Assembly (NCBI RefSeq): GCF_013426205.1
Contig: NC_089424.1
Location: 2,790,001-2,854,000 of the forward strand
Source of the DNA: Metarhizium brunneum
Lineage: Eukaryota; Ascomycota; Sordariomycetes; Hypocreales; Clavicipitaceae
DNA: 64,000 nt
Reading direction: 5' to 3'
A program made the position numbers and the translations under genes. The notes under the pieces are model-generated. The model was not told the origin of the DNA and searched no databases. It saw only the letters and a program-made list of their open reading frames with translations. Positions 34,011-46,095 of this stretch are shown here, piece after piece (position 1 is the first letter of the stretch; each line of letters opens with the position of its first letter).

Positions 34011-37000
34011 ATGGCACGTACCGACAACGACTTTGGCCCGAGTCTACCGGGCGTCTTTGACTTCACCATTCTCTTCGAGCAGAGCATTCTCTCCCTGCTG
34101 CCCGCGTCCATCTTCATCCTTGTCGCGCCGCTGCGCACTTGGACCCTCGTACGCCGTGATACAATTGTGCGCTCGCGCAAATTATTCCTAGCAAAACAGG
34201 TGCGCACTGTTGAATCCCGCCGAGTCATTACTCACGTGAAGAGATGGTTTCCTACTAAACACGCTTTAGGCCACCATCGCCGTCTACCTTTGTCTTCAAC
34301 TTGCCCTCGTCGCGCTGTGGTCGTCGCCATCCACACCCAGGACAAAGACGTCCATCGCAGAAGCAGTCATCGGCGTCGTGGAAGCCGGCGCCATTTGCGC
34401 GCTGTCATGGGCAGAGCACTACAAGTCGGTCAGGCCGTCTGTCCTGCTGAACCTGTACCTCCTCCTCTCGACGCTCCTCGACACCGCCGCCGCAAGGACC
34501 TACCTCACGCGGCCGGGCCTTGCTGCCATTGGCGGCGTGTCTCTGGCCTCCCTCGCCGTCAAGGCCGCCCTGCTGGCCCTCGAAGAATCGCCCAAGGACC
34601 CGGCGCGCAGGGGCAAGACGACCGCCGACGAAGCGGCCGCGGGCGTCGTGAGCCGAGGCGTCTTTTGGTGGCTCAACCCTCTGCTCCTCGTCGGAGCAAA
34701 GACGCTGCTTGCCGCCGACCATGTCGGGCCCATCGAGGACAAGTTCGACTCGGCCAGGCTCCTGCGTCGGCTGGAGAGCGTCTGGGACAATGGTGTGTAC
34801 TCCGGACCCCCCCTTGCCAGTCTCTTCATCTCCCTGGGACGACTCACCCTGACTTAGATGGAACCAAAAGACGGTAGAACCGGCAGCTGGGCCCTCATGA
34901 AGTGCACGTTCCTGGCGTACAAGTGGCAGTTCCTGGCCGGCGTCCTCCCGCGGCTCCTCTTTACCGGCTTCACCTTCGCCCAGCCCTTTCTCATCAACGC
35001 CGTCGTCGACTTTGTCGGCGCTCCCGCGGAGCAGCAGACGGCCCAGGTAGCTGCGAGCCTTGTCGGCGCCACCGTCCTCGTGTACGTCGGCATTGCGGTG
35101 TGCAGCGCGGCATATCGCCACATGACGTACCAGCTTCTCACCATGTACCGGGGCGGCCTGGCCTCGTTGGTGTTTAAAAAGACGCTCAGGCTGGAGGCGT
35201 CTTCCGTCAGGGACTCGGCGCCGGTGACTTTGATGAGCACGGATATCGAGTCGATTGTCATGTCGGGCGATGCCATCCACGACATATGGGCGAGTTTCAT
35301 CGAGATCCCCCTGGCGATATACCTGCTGTATAGGAACGTCGGCGTCCCCAGCCTGTTTATCCTGATCCCTGCATTCTGTAAAGACTACCAGACCCCTTCT
35401 GCCTCGACTGCTCTGTCACTGACCGTCTCGACTAGGTACCTCTGCTGCCGGTGCGCTCATTTCCCCGGCCATGGGCCCGGCCCGAGTGCAATGGAACAAG
35501 GCCATCCAGGAGCGCGTCGGCTCCGTCTCGACAATGTTGAGCCAGATCAAGGGCGTCAAGATGATGGGCCTGACGGGCCTTTTCTACGACTCGCTGCAGA
35601 CTCTCCGGATTCACGAACTCAAGCTGGCCGTCAGGTTTCGATGGATACTGGTCCAACTCAATTGGCTTGGTAAAAGATGCCCCTTCTGCCCATTTGTGAT
35701 TCCTGATACCCGCACTCGAGGGCGCTGACGCCCTTTTGCTAGCCATGGCATCCGAAGACCTCACGCCCGTCATTGTCATCGTCGCCGCCATTTTCTGGAC
35801 CAAGGCGGACGAGGGGCTCACCGTGGCCGAGGCCTTCACCTCCCTGTCCATCATCAGCATCGTCGAGACACCCCTTCTCAATATCCTCATTTCCATCGTG
35901 CAGCTCTTTGGCGCCATCGGCTGCTTCTCCCGGCTCCAGGCATTCCTCGTCATGGACGAAAGAAGAGACTTGCGGGAAATGGCACCCCCGACCGCCTCCT
36001 CGACCCCGTCTACCGCGTACCGCTCATCCATCACGCTGCCCCCCGTGGACGATGCGCCCAAGCACGCGAACCCAGCGTCAAACATTGCTCTTGCAGCACT
36101 CGAGGCGCGAGCCCGCCCGTCTCTGGACCCTTTCATGCCGGCCGTGGCCATCGAAAGCGCCACCTTTACCGTCGGGGAGAACGTCACAGTCCTCGCAGAC
36201 ATCAGCATGGTCTTCCCACGGGGAACCGTGTCCATGATTGTCGGCCGCGTAGGCTGCGGCAAGTCGTCCCTGCTCAAGGCCATTGCCGGCGAACTAGCCC
36301 TGGCAAGGGGCCGTCTCGTCGCCGACGTCTCCTCCATGGCGTACTGCGACCAGACGCCGTGGCTGCAGAATTGCTCTATCCGGGAGAACATCGCGGCCCA
36401 GTCCCCCCTCGACGAGGCGTGGCTGCGCGCCGTCATCGAAGCCTGTGCCCTGGACGAGGACATGTCCATGCTCCCCGCGCGGGACTTGACCATTGTCGGC
36501 TCCGGAGGCGTGGCATTGAGCGGCGGCCAGAAACAGCGGGTTGTAAGTCGGGCCAACATCCAAGCACAAGCAAGAGATTTTTTGACGTTTTTGGAAAACC
36601 CAGGCCCTTGCGCGCGCGGTATACTCCCGGCGCAGTGTGCTCCTCCTCGACGACGTATTCAGCGGCCTGGACAGCACTACGTCCAGAGCCGTCTTCCAGC
36701 GCGTCCTGGGCAGAGACGGCCTCGTTCGGCGGTGGAATGCGACCGTCATCATGGCCACGAACCACGGTGCGCTTGCGGTTGCCCGGTTCCAAATCTTGGA
36801 CATGAGACTGACGCTTTGTGAAAAAAGTCAACTTCCTCCCTGCGGCTGACTACATTACCGTGCTCGGTGACAGGGCCACTGTCCGGAACCAGGTGCGCTT
36901 CGACTCGGTCGATCCCTCGGAATGGGGCATCCTGGAGAGCGACACGGACAGCACCGCGACCGTCTCGGGCTCGGACGAAGCCGCGCTCGAACCGGCCAAG

Positions 37001-39208
37001 GTATCCCCGGAGGCGGCTGCCGATCTGTCTCCAAAGACGGAAGCCGACCTCGGCCGGCAGACGGGCGACCTCGACTGCTACAGGATCTACGTGCGGTCCC
37101 TGGGCACAGTGGCCATGGTCACGCTGCTGGTTGGGAGCGTTTTGCACACCGCCATGGTCAAGATGCCGCGTGGGTTGCCAGCGCCCGTTGTCCTTTGAAA
37201 TACACCATAGACCGGTTTTAAGCTAACCTTGAACCGTAATGCAGAGGTCTGGCTGAAGCTCTGGACGCAAAGGGGCACAGGGCCGACAGACTACGCCTAC
37301 ATGGCCGGCTACATTGGGTTTGCGCTCGCTTCCACGACATTCGGCGCCCTCAACATGGGGTGATGCCTGCCGCACTCTTATCTCCTCGTCTTGTCCTGCC
37401 GACTAACAAAGCCAAAGGTACTACTCGCTCGTCGGGGTTCCCAAGTCCGCCATCCGTCTTCACGACATGCTCCTCCGATGCGTCGTCCGGTACGCACGCC
37501 AAACCCCCAAACCTCACCTCGAGCTAACGCGCACAAACAAGGGCGCCGTTGCACTTCTTTGCCAGCACAGACAGCGGCATCACGCTCAACCGGTCCGTCG
37601 TCCTCCCCTTCACTCCACCTCACACATGTGCTAAACTCCCGACTAGATTCAGCCAAGACATGACGCTCATCGACAACGCCCTCCCCATGGCCTTTCTCAA
37701 CGTCACGACGCGTACGTACTGTTGTCCTCTCCATAACTAAACCTCTAATCAATATCCCCAGTCTCCCTCCGCGCCCTCGCGGAAACCGGCCTCATCGCCT
37801 CCGGCGCATCCTCCGCCGCCGCCGCCATCCCCGTCTGCTTCCTGGCCCTGTACCTCATCCAGAAATACTACCTCCGCACGTCGCGCCAGCTGCGCCTGCT
37901 CGACCTCGAGGCCAAGTCCCCGCTCTACACGCAGTTCGCCGAAACCCTCGCGGGCCTGCCGACCATCCGCGCCTTCGGCTGGGCGCCCGCCTTCCGAGCC
38001 GACAACCACCGGCGCCTCGACGCCTCCCAGCGGCCCTTTTACACCATGTTCTGCGTCCAGCGCTGGCTCCAGGTCGTCCTGGACCTGTTTGTCGCCGGCG
38101 TCGCGCTGGTCCTCGTCGCCCTGGCGCTCCGGGCGGGCGGCAGCAGCGGCAGCAGCGCCGCCGTCGGCCTCGCCATGGTCAACCTCATCGGCTTCAACCA
38201 GACGCTGGCCGAGGCCGTCGACCAGTGGACCCGCCTGGAGACGTCGCTCGGCGCCGTCGCCCGCCTCAAGTGGTTCGCCGGCAACACCCCCGACGAGGAC
38301 GGGCCGGCGCGTCATCATCGCAAACACGCGCCCCTGCCGCCCGCGTGGCCGGACCTGGGGGCCATTGCGCTGAGGAACCTCGTCGCCGCGTACAGGCACG
38401 TATCGCCCCTTATCTAGAACCTCGGCTGAGAAAACTAACTCCCGCCAGTGACCAGTCCGAGCCCGTCCTAAAGGGCGTGTCGCTGACCATTCGGCCCGGT
38501 CAGAAAGTCGGCGTGTGCGGGCGCTCCGGGAGGTTGGTGGCCCCTTTTTAAAAACAAAAATTCACGAGAGAAATCCCATTCTGACAGACATCATCCCGCA
38601 GCGGCAAGTCGTCGCTCGTCCTGGCGCTCGCGCGTCTGCTCGACATCCGCGGGGGCAGCATCACCATTGACGCGCAGGACCTGGCCCTTCTCCCGCGGGA
38701 CGCGGTGCGCCGGCGGCTCACGGCCCTGCCCCAGGACGGCGTGCGGCTGCGCGGCACGGCGCGGCGCAACCTCGACCCCTTCGGGAGGCACGCCGGCGCC
38801 GACGCCGACGCCCCGCTCGAGCAGGCCCTCCGCAAGACGGGCGTGTGGGCGGCCGTCGCGCGCCGCGGCGGGCTCGACGCCGACATGGGAGCGCTGGGCC
38901 TGTCGGCGGGGCAGGCGCAGCTGTTCTTCCTCGCGAGGGCGCTGCTGGGCGCCGGCACCGTCGTGCTGCTCGACGAGGCGACGAGCTGCGTCGACGCGCG
39001 GACCGACGACGCCGTGCGCGCCGCCATCCGGGACGACCTGCGCGGCAGGACCGTCGTCGAGGTCGCCCACCGGCTCGACGTCCTGCGGGCCTGCGACGTC
39101 GTCGTCGTCATGGCCGCGGGGCGAGTCGTCGAGGTCGGCGAGCCCGAGGCCCTCCTGGCCAAGGGGGCGAGCGCCTTCAAGGCCCTGTGGGACAGTCGCC
39201 GTCTCTAG
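34011..39208 (+). CDS. ABCC-family (MRP-like) ABC transporter, 14 exons
   Basis: Fourteen exons join to 1465 residues with every phase consistent. Introns: 34200-34269, 34795-34857, 35378-35435, 35670-35742, 36543-36603, 36767-36827, 37170-37244, 37360-37417, 37490-37541, 37593-37646, 37712-37761, 38400-38455 and 38533-38601. Order: N-terminal membrane domain (FDFTILFEQSILSLLPASIF), TMD1, NBD1 with Walker A GRVGCGKSS (about 656), signature LSGGQKQR (about 748) and Walker B LLLDDVFSGLD, TMD2 with FFASTDSGITLNRFSQDM, then NBD2 with Walker A GRSGSGKSS (about 1260), signature LSAGQ (about 1364) and Walker B VVLLDEATS. NBD1 has Asp where the catalytic Glu is expected, the normal ABCC asymmetry. 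Likely exports organic anions, drugs or secondary metabolites at plasma or vacuolar membrane; the substrate cannot be read. The intron 2 donor (GTGTAC) and intron 12 acceptor are the least certain boundaries. Confidence 0.9.
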
Positions 39209-39717
39209 ATGGATCAGTCCCCGGTCGGCGGTCGGCAACATGACGACAGGCACCAAAACGCAAAATAACACACGAGGTCGTAATCATATTCATTAATCCC
39301 TACATCTACAAGCAATCCAACCCCAACCCCCAACTCCCACACTCCGGCCAGTACCAGCAAGTCCCTTCTCCAATATAAAGCAAAACATCTATGGGGTGTC
39401 TTTAACATGCTCAGACGGACCGCGCCCAAGACGGAGGAAAAAATAAAAATGTCTTCTTTGGAGTCGAGAGAAGCGAATAAGAAACAAGTAGGAAAGAGCA
39501 AGTAAGAGGTATCGACAAATCCAGATTTTATACTGCCTCCTGAACCATGGGGTTGGGTATCCACTCCAAGACTTTTTCATCCGACAACACCAAGCATACC
39601 GACTTTGGTGGCTCTTTGTGCTTTAAACTTTAATCCTCTATTGCCGTAGTTGTAAATCGTCCAAAGGCCAAGTTGTTGTTGCGCGCCAACAGCCGAGGCC
39701 AGCGTGGGCATCCGGTT
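39209..39717. terminator. Convergent 3' spacer
   Basis: About 510 bp between the converging ABC transporter and coiled-coil genes. Contains AATAACACACG and other AT-rich stretches suitable for polyadenylation. No gene. Confidence 0.4.
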
Positions 39718-42048
39718 TCAATGGCCCCGGCTTTGACTTGCGCTCGTGCGACTTCGCTCATCCTCCTCCTCAATCACGTCGCTCAGCCGCGTTGGATGGT
39801 GATGCCGCGGAACAGTCTCCCAGCCAGGTGCACCATATCCCTGCCCAGAGTAGTCCTGGGGATCCGAATAATCACCGGTCCATCTACCCTCGCCCTCGGG
39901 CGCGGATGCAGGCTCGTGGGCACCACTGGGCGGGTTCGTCGTTGCTGGCGTATCGTAATCGTCTGCCTCCGGATCAGAAACCGAAGCTCCAGAGGGCGGT
40001 GCGGCAACAAAGGGGATTTTCTGCCCTCGAGAGTCGAGAACAAAGTTGCCTGCAGCGTCAATAATGTACTCACCTTCGCTGAATGCGCCCTCTGAGCCGC
40101 CGGATCTGCCTCGGGCATGCGACTGCCCCTGCTCGTGGGGTCTGTAATAGGTGCCGCTGGGGCCCGAAGTCGTCGGTGATGCTGCCGAGGGCGCCTGTGG
40201 GTGCTCGGGGCCGTAGCTTTGCGGGTACTCGGCTTGATACGCCTCTGGCTCCCTCCTGGTGGTGCCCTGCCGGCTGACGCCGCCATGCGTCATAGGAACA
40301 ACTTGTACGCCGCCAACAACGGTAGGGTGGCCCGACTGTAATGATAAAGTTCTGTCTCGCTCCTCTTGCTCTCTCCGTCCGAGTTCCTCCCAAGCTCTGC
40401 GCGCTTCTTCCTTGGAAATCTGCAGCTCCTTGCGCATCTCAGCAAGCTGTTTCTCGGCCTTGGACGTGTCTCGTTCATGGACGATGGCATCGCGAATGGC
40501 ATTCGCGCGGTCTCGTCGTTCTCTTTCCAGCGCCTTTTCGAGCATGCCATTGACCTCCTGCGCTCGTTCCAGCTCGGCTCTGGTCTCAAAGAACCAACGC
40601 TGGAACTTTCTCTCTGAGCTGGCGCGTAGCCGTTGTAGTTCGACCACCGCATGAAACAAGTTGGCACCAGCCGCTGACAAGTCAGTAACTTGCCGCGCGA
40701 GTTGTTGGCTCAAGGGGTCGCGGTTGATGTCGTCCTTGTTCTGCTCTAGTTTCCTAATCCAGTAGCTTGTCAGGCCCTCCCAATGAGCAGATAGCGTTTC
40801 CCACCGCTCAAAGGCATGGGGGAACGAATTCCTAGGCTTCGCAGGCTCCGTGGGTTGAGTCGTGGGTTCCGCCGGGGCAATGGTCTGCTGTTGGGGCCGC
40901 GGCCGGCCACTAGATGTGACATATGTAGGTGATCTGGTAGGTTGCTGGGTGGTGTTGGGTGCAAATTGTGCAGGTATTTGCTGCTCTGCTGATGGTTTAG
41001 CCGTAGGTACTGCGGCTGGGACTCTATGAGCATGTGTGGCTTCTTGGGCAGCTTGGCCACGACCACGGGGTGGTGAGTGTTGCTGCTGCTGCAGTTGTGG
41101 CGGCTCTGTGCCGCTGAGTTGCCCAGCAGCAACGCCAGCAGATGGACGTTCGGCATTCCTTCGTCGTGTTTCATCCAGCAAACGTGCTTCCTGCTCGGCT
41201 CTGCTTCGTTCTAGAGCCAGCTGTTCAGCTTCTGCCCTCTGTCTCGCTTCTCTGGCAGCCCGTTCTTGCATAATCATCCTCGGCCCTCGAATTCCAGACG
41301 GCGAACTGGTCGGCGCAGGCCCAGCTGTGGGACGGCGGGTAGATGCCGCCCCATTGCCGCCGGATGTAGCAGGAAGTCCGCTGGTGGCAGCCATCAGGTC
41401 CGCCATATCAGCGGATTCCTCGACGACGTCGGGCGTAAAGGGGTTTGGGTACCGAAGAGCCTCTTCAAGAGCAAAAAGAATAGCGCTATGGGTGTTCCTA
41501 GAAACTCTGACAACGGGGTGCGGCTCGCGCCGATCCCGGCGGGGGGGAGAGTGAGACCCGGAGTGGTGGTGAGAGTGAGGTCGATCCGAGGAAATGTCCT
41601 TGTCAAGGATCTCTTTTAGATCTTGGGAATTGTTCCGGTGTAGACGGGCTCGGTCCTCGAACAGAGAAGAGCTGAGGCCAGTGACAGATGAGTCTGGACG
41701 CGTCCTGGCAAAGGGGACGGGGCTCGGAGAAAAGCCAATTGAGGCTGCGGCAATATGGACTTGACGCGGCTCTGTACTGGCCGGACTCGGCGAGGGAGCG
41801 GACTCAAACCTGGGGGTCCGGCGAAGAGATCGTTGGACTGAGGAAGCTGGCGTGGAGAGTCTTGAGACAGGATCTGGGTCCTGATGATGGAATGTCTGCT
41901 GGGTGGGCAGCAAAGTCGGGTGCTGCTGGCGTTGCTTAGGGTAAGATGTAGGCTCGTGGTCGCGGGTCTCGTGAGGGTCGTGGAAGAGAGACTCGGGTGG
42001 CTGGGGAAAGACTCCTGAGGCCGTTGGGGCTGGGTGTGAAGGAGACAA
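39718..42048 (-). CDS. Large coiled-coil, low-complexity protein; start uncertain
   Basis: A long frame of 776 codons from a TTG at 42048, with a stop 54 bp further upstream (TAA at 42105-42103). There is no in-frame ATG before residue 214 (MADLMAATSG), yet the segment just before it (SAILFALEEALRYPNPFTPD) looks conserved. The real start is therefore probably in an upstream exon whose acceptor lies near the present N-terminus; I could not place it. Visible parts: Pro/Ser/Gln-rich disordered N-terminus, a charged helix rich in Arg, Glu and Ala (about 257-300), a globular-looking segment (FERWETLSAHWEGLTSYWIRK), a long coiled coil (about 475-560) and an acidic/disordered tail ending near VIEEEDERSR. 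No enzyme motif. I take it for a conserved fungal cytoplasmic scaffold-like protein of unknown function. Confidence 0.75.
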   Translation of the reverse strand: MSPSHPAPTASGVFPQPPESLFHDPHETRDHEPTSYPKQRQQHPTLLPTQQTFHHQDPDPVSRLSTPASSVQRSLRRTPRFESAPSPSPASTEPRQVHIAAASIGFSPSPVPFARTRPDSSVTGLSSSLFEDRARLHRNNSQDLKEILDKDISSDRPHSHHHSGSHSPPRRDRREPHPVVRVSRNTHSAILFALEEALRYPNPFTPDVVEESADMADLMAATSGLPATSGGNGAASTRRPTAGPAPTSSPSGIRGPRMIMQERAAREARQRAEAEQLALERSRAEQEARLLDETRRRNAERPSAGVAAGQLSGTEPPQLQQQQHSPPRGRGQAAQEATHAHRVPAAVPTAKPSAEQQIPAQFAPNTTQQPTRSPTYVTSSGRPRPQQQTIAPAEPTTQPTEPAKPRNSFPHAFERWETLSAHWEGLTSYWIRKLEQNKDDINRDPLSQQLARQVTDLSAAGANLFHAVVELQRLRASSERKFQRWFFETRAELERAQEVNGMLEKALERERRDRANAIRDAIVHERDTSKAEKQLAEMRKELQISKEEARRAWEELGRREQEERDRTLSLQSGHPTVVGGVQVVPMTHGGVSRQGTTRREPEAYQAEYPQSYGPEHPQAPSAASPTTSGPSGTYYRPHEQGQSHARGRSGGSEGAFSEGEYIIDAAGNFVLDSRGQKIPFVAAPPSGASVSDPEADDYDTPATTNPPSGAHEPASAPEGEGRWTGDYSDPQDYSGQGYGAPGWETVPRHHHPTRLSDVIEEEDERSRTSASQSRGH

Positions 42049-45000
42049 GGCGGCGAGCTCACCACCAAGTCGCGGCGGCAGCGAGACGTTGGCCGTTGGA
42101 CGTTAGATTCGCCTGGGTCCTTGGGTTGCCGGAATTGGGAATCGAAGATTGGGCAAGATGAGCGCGAGGAGCAGGGCACAGCGACGCACAGCGCAGAGGT
42201 CTGGCTTGGGACCAGAATGTGTCGACTCTGCCGTGTGACGTCGGAGAGCTTTCAAACGTCGAGGGGGCCCAGGCAAAGATAAAAAAAGAACTGGCTGGAA
42301 TGCAAGCTAGGGATGAAAAGAGTGCCGGCACCCAATAGAGAGAGGAAGGGCATTGAAGGACAGAGATGGAGGCGCACAAGGTGACCCCGAAGTGAGGTGA
42401 TGTCAAAATGTGGTGGCAGGAAAAAAAAGGCGGCGATCGGATTGGAAGTTGGAGTTGAACGCCTGCTGGTTCACTCTGGTCGAATGTCAACGGCGGCGGC
42501 GGCGAGGTGACAAACAGGCAGTCAATGCTACCAGACCAGACCAGACCAGACAAGACATGGAACTGGAGCTGAGGCTGGTCGGGGCCGACGGGGGTAGGTA
42601 CCTTAGCAGGCACTCTGTACTGGGCAGGTGGGCAGGTGGATCCGGGTTCAAGGCTCAACTCGCACCAACATGCAACGTCCAAACTCCAAAAACGGGGGGC
42701 TGGAAGTTCAACGTCAAGGCGCAGCCCTGTGCAGCTCGCGGTGAGCAGATGCGCGCCACGCAATTGGGGCCGCCCAAGGCCTCGCAAGACGGGCGCAATC
42801 CCCGGCACTCGTTCAATGCTGCCGTTCAATGTTGGGACTTGGGAGTCTGGTCTGGCAGCGAGGATATCCGTTCAATGTGCCGCCGTACTTTGTGCACCCA
42901 AGTCTGGTACCTGCCTGGGTCCGGGAGGTACCTCGGTACGTCGTACGTCCTCAACAAGTCGCCGCCCGACAGGGACCAGTTGGCAAGGTCCTGGTCCGTT
43001 TCACTCGAGCTGCTGGCCTCGCCTCGACGCTCCACGCCAACGCCTGTGAGCAATTCAACGGGCAATGCAATGTCTTGCCAGAAAATCGTAGTCGCCGTCA
43101 ACAAGTCGCGCAACCAGCTATGGCCGGAACAATGGGAGGGAGGCGCTGCGACGGGCGGCACCCGGTCGTCCCCAGACTGCCTACCACGTGCGAGGTACCT
43201 AGAGATGCGCGGCATGTACCAGACATGTCCCGTCCGGTACAACACAATCTGGGGTCGGGCGGCGCAAAAACGGTCAACTGGTCTGGTAGCTGGCAGAACA
43301 AGGAAAGAGCACTTGAGGGCAAGACATGCTCTGAAACAGCTACATGTACGCAAAAGAAGCACGTCGACGTGGTTTTTTACAACGTCGGCAAACCCAGTGT
43401 CTTTATTGCCTACCAAGTACTCCGTAGGAGGTCAACCCTTACGGCACCAATCCATCATCTCCCTGCCCTCTGCTGTTGCCTCACGCTAGCCTGCAGCCAA
43501 CTACGAGTCTACAACCGTCTGGCGCCAACATCGTGCATGGTTCCGGTGGCAATCAGCTTGATGAGTTGTTCAGGTTAATGCCGCTCGCCACCTTGGTTCC
43601 GGGCGGCACCAGTAGTCTCTTCCGTCGGAGGGCTTGAGTCTTGACCACCATCCTCTTTTGCCTCAAGCGAGTATCCGGGGGGGCCAACCAACACCCAACC
43701 CCCGCAGGGTTTTTCACACGCTTCGGACGTTTTTGCATCCGTTGCGTCTGGATCGGGGCCAGGGCTCACATGAGTTGCGCTAAGGGAAGAAGAAATGAGA
43801 GCGGCCTCGTGGTCATGTGTGCGTGTGTGTGCGCGTGTTGCTCTCGTGGATTGGAGTTGCATGAGGACGCATGGATCCCTGGCCTCAATTGTGTCTTGCT
43901 GCAAACCAACAACTTGCCTCCCAGATGGAGACTGCAAGACAGTCAACCAAGACGTTACAAAACAAAGGGAAACTCTCGCAAGCGTTGGGGTTGTGGAAAA
44001 TTTGTACCTCAATTGCTACGTCTAATGCAGAATGGGCTTTGATTCTATTGGCAATATTCCCCCGAGAGAAGCCTGTCCGAATCTATCAAGTAACGCACAC
44101 AGTTGAGACTTGAAAAAGAGAAACCCAGGGGCAAAGTCACTGCCTTTTCCTCTATCCAGCAAGTGCGGCACGGCGAGTCTGGCATCCGTATCTCAACAAC
44201 CAAAACCCACCGTAGAAAGGTTTTGTTCAACTTGTTCAACCCGATTATTAGCCCCCAACCCAGCATCACCGCCTCACACTCAACCTCTCAAGTAGGGGAC
44301 GCCCAACTGCGTTGCCGACCCGCCAGAAAGCAGCATGTTCCAAGCCGAGTGCAACCCATTGACTCCATCGGAACGCCTCTGGCCTCCCAAGCCGGCCAAT
44401 CTCCTTCTCCACATTGGCCATTTCTGTCGTTGCAGTCTCAACATTGGTCATGTCTGCCTCGAGGACAAGGACCGTCTTGCAATGCGTTCACGGCACTGCG
44501 TACCTTGCAGCAAACCCAGCCACACTGCCCCGGCCAAGATGCGACAATCTCCCACGGAACAAGTGAGAATCCCATCCACTTCCAGATATCAATTCCCCTT
44601 TTCGGCAGATCATGGGCGCGCGGGTAACTATGGACGGCTCGGCCCTCTCAAGATCAAGTGATTGTGCCGTTTGCGCGGGCCAATCATGTCGCGCCCAGGA
44701 CATTCTGCGAAATAAGCTCTCGGCACTGGGACATATTGGCTTGAGGATATGGAGATTTATCATTTGACAGCCGGACGGTTTATACTCGATGTACGGTGAG
44801 CAAGTGATTACTAGTCAAATAATTTCATCGTTATTTTTTTTTTTCCACATTACTTCTATAGAAATCCAGAGGCATAAAGATAATCATCGTTGTACAAAAT
44901 TGAGCCATGCAGCAAACTTGTAGCATACAATCTCTTTTAGTCGCATTCAAGCACCGACGTCAGCCCGAGTACATGCATACATAAAACAGCCATATTCTTG

Positions 45001-45063
45001 CAGACTTTTAAAAAAAACTACATATGTAATTAACATGCCCATTCCGTTACTTCCGTCCCCCCT
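42049..45063. other. 3-kb spacer upstream of the coiled-coil gene
   Basis: Should hold the promoter and missing first exon of the leftward coiled-coil gene and, at the right end, the 3' region of pirin. It contains a short CCAGA pentanucleotide run (about 42531-42550), a TACTCCGTA motif at 43418-43426 and a T-run at about 44836. Long frames on both strands at 42059-43578 start at non-ATG codons or lack family features and are not accepted. Confidence 0.5.
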
Positions 45064-46095
45064 CTAAGCAGTATCCAAAACAATAACCTCTGCCTCCTCC
45101 TCCCCAATGCTCTCCACGACCAACTTGTCGCCGGCAAAGACGCCCTCCACAAACGCGCCGTCGCCCTCGTCCAGCTCGGCGTCCTCCCGCCCATCCAGGC
45201 GGATCTTGGCCTTGCCCCCCTTCAGCATGGGCAGGTGCACAAACACCTTTCTCCCGTTCTGCTCGGTGGCATCCGCCCCGACGACCCATTCAAACGCCTT
45301 GCCGGGCGCGGCGATGCCCGCGCCCATGGCGAAGTCGGCGTGGATGGGAATGCTGCCCTCGACGACGGGCTCGGCGTCCTTCTCCTGCTGGGCCGTGGCG
45401 TCCTTCCCGCCCTTCAGCGGGCTCAGGATCTTGACGAAGCCCCTGCGCTTGGCCTCGTCGTCAAAGTGGCGCGTGTGGTAGCGCGGCGCGAGCCCTTTCT
45501 TCCAGGGCAGCGCCCAGATCTGCAGGAAGTGCACCGTGTCGCGCTTGTGCTCGTTGAACTCGGAGTGGGCGATGCCCGTGCCGCCCGTGGTGAACTGCAC
45601 GTCGCCGCGGTGCATGCGGTAGAACTTGTCCGACTGGCCGCCCTCGCTGCCCTTGGCGAGCATGGAGTCGCGGTGCGTCAGCTCCCCGGACAGGATGTAG
45701 CTGAAGATCTCAAAGTCGCGGTGCGGGTGCGTGGGGAAGCCCGAGTCGGCCTTGACGCGGTCCTCGTTGAGCACGCGGAGGGACCCAAAGTGCGTGAAGT
45801 TTGGGTGGTACCAGTTGGCAAAGGAGAAGCTGTGGTACGTGTTGAGCCAGCCGTGGTCGCTGTGGCCGCGGGTGCCGGACCGGTGCGGCGTGATCTTGGC
45901 GTTGCGGAGGACCGACTTGGACATGTTGGCGGCCGACTTGAGCATGGGCTGGTCGCTTGGTTTGCTGAAAATGCTGAGCTTGATGGCCCTTGACAGGGTT
46001 TGTGACAGTGTGTGGTTGAAGCTGGGTGCGATGCTGATGATGAGGATGGAAATGGAAGCGATTACAATGGCAACAGCCGTGGCGAGGCGAGACAT
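45064..46095 (-). CDS. Pirin family protein (YhhW-like bicupin) with N-terminal membrane segment
   Basis: A single-exon 343-residue protein. Pirins are Fe(II) bicupins acting as redox-sensing cofactors or as quercetin 2,3-dioxygenase-like enzymes. Landmarks: HSDHGWLNTYHSFSFANWY (about 78-96), FGSLRVLNEDRV, the metal ligands His123 and His125 in THPHRDFE, and His177 and Glu179 in AHSEFN. The C-terminal cupin domain is complete (DEGDGAFVEG). Ahead of the domain there are about 60 extra residues with a hydrophobic stretch at about 7-24 (AVAIVIASISILIISIA) followed by basic residues, suggesting a membrane anchor or organelle targeting signal. Alternative starts at Met51 or Met58 would give a soluble pirin, so two isoforms are possible. 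The 3' region is AT-rich. Confidence 0.9.
   Translation of the reverse strand: MSRLATAVAIVIASISILIISIAPSFNHTLSQTLSRAIKLSIFSKPSDQPMLKSAANMSKSVLRNAKITPHRSGTRGHSDHGWLNTYHSFSFANWYHPNFTHFGSLRVLNEDRVKADSGFPTHPHRDFEIFSYILSGELTHRDSMLAKGSEGGQSDKFYRMHRGDVQFTTGGTGIAHSEFNEHKRDTVHFLQIWALPWKKGLAPRYHTRHFDDEAKRRGFVKILSPLKGGKDATAQQEKDAEPVVEGSIPIHADFAMGAGIAAPGKAFEWVVGADATEQNGRKVFVHLPMLKGGKAKIRLDGREDAELDEGDGAFVEGVFAGDKLVVESIGEEEAEVIVLDTA

Noticed and set aside
42059..43578. Frames of 137-359 codons on both strands
   Set aside because: Non-ATG starts or featureless sequence; both strands are open together, as expected by chance in GC-balanced DNA.
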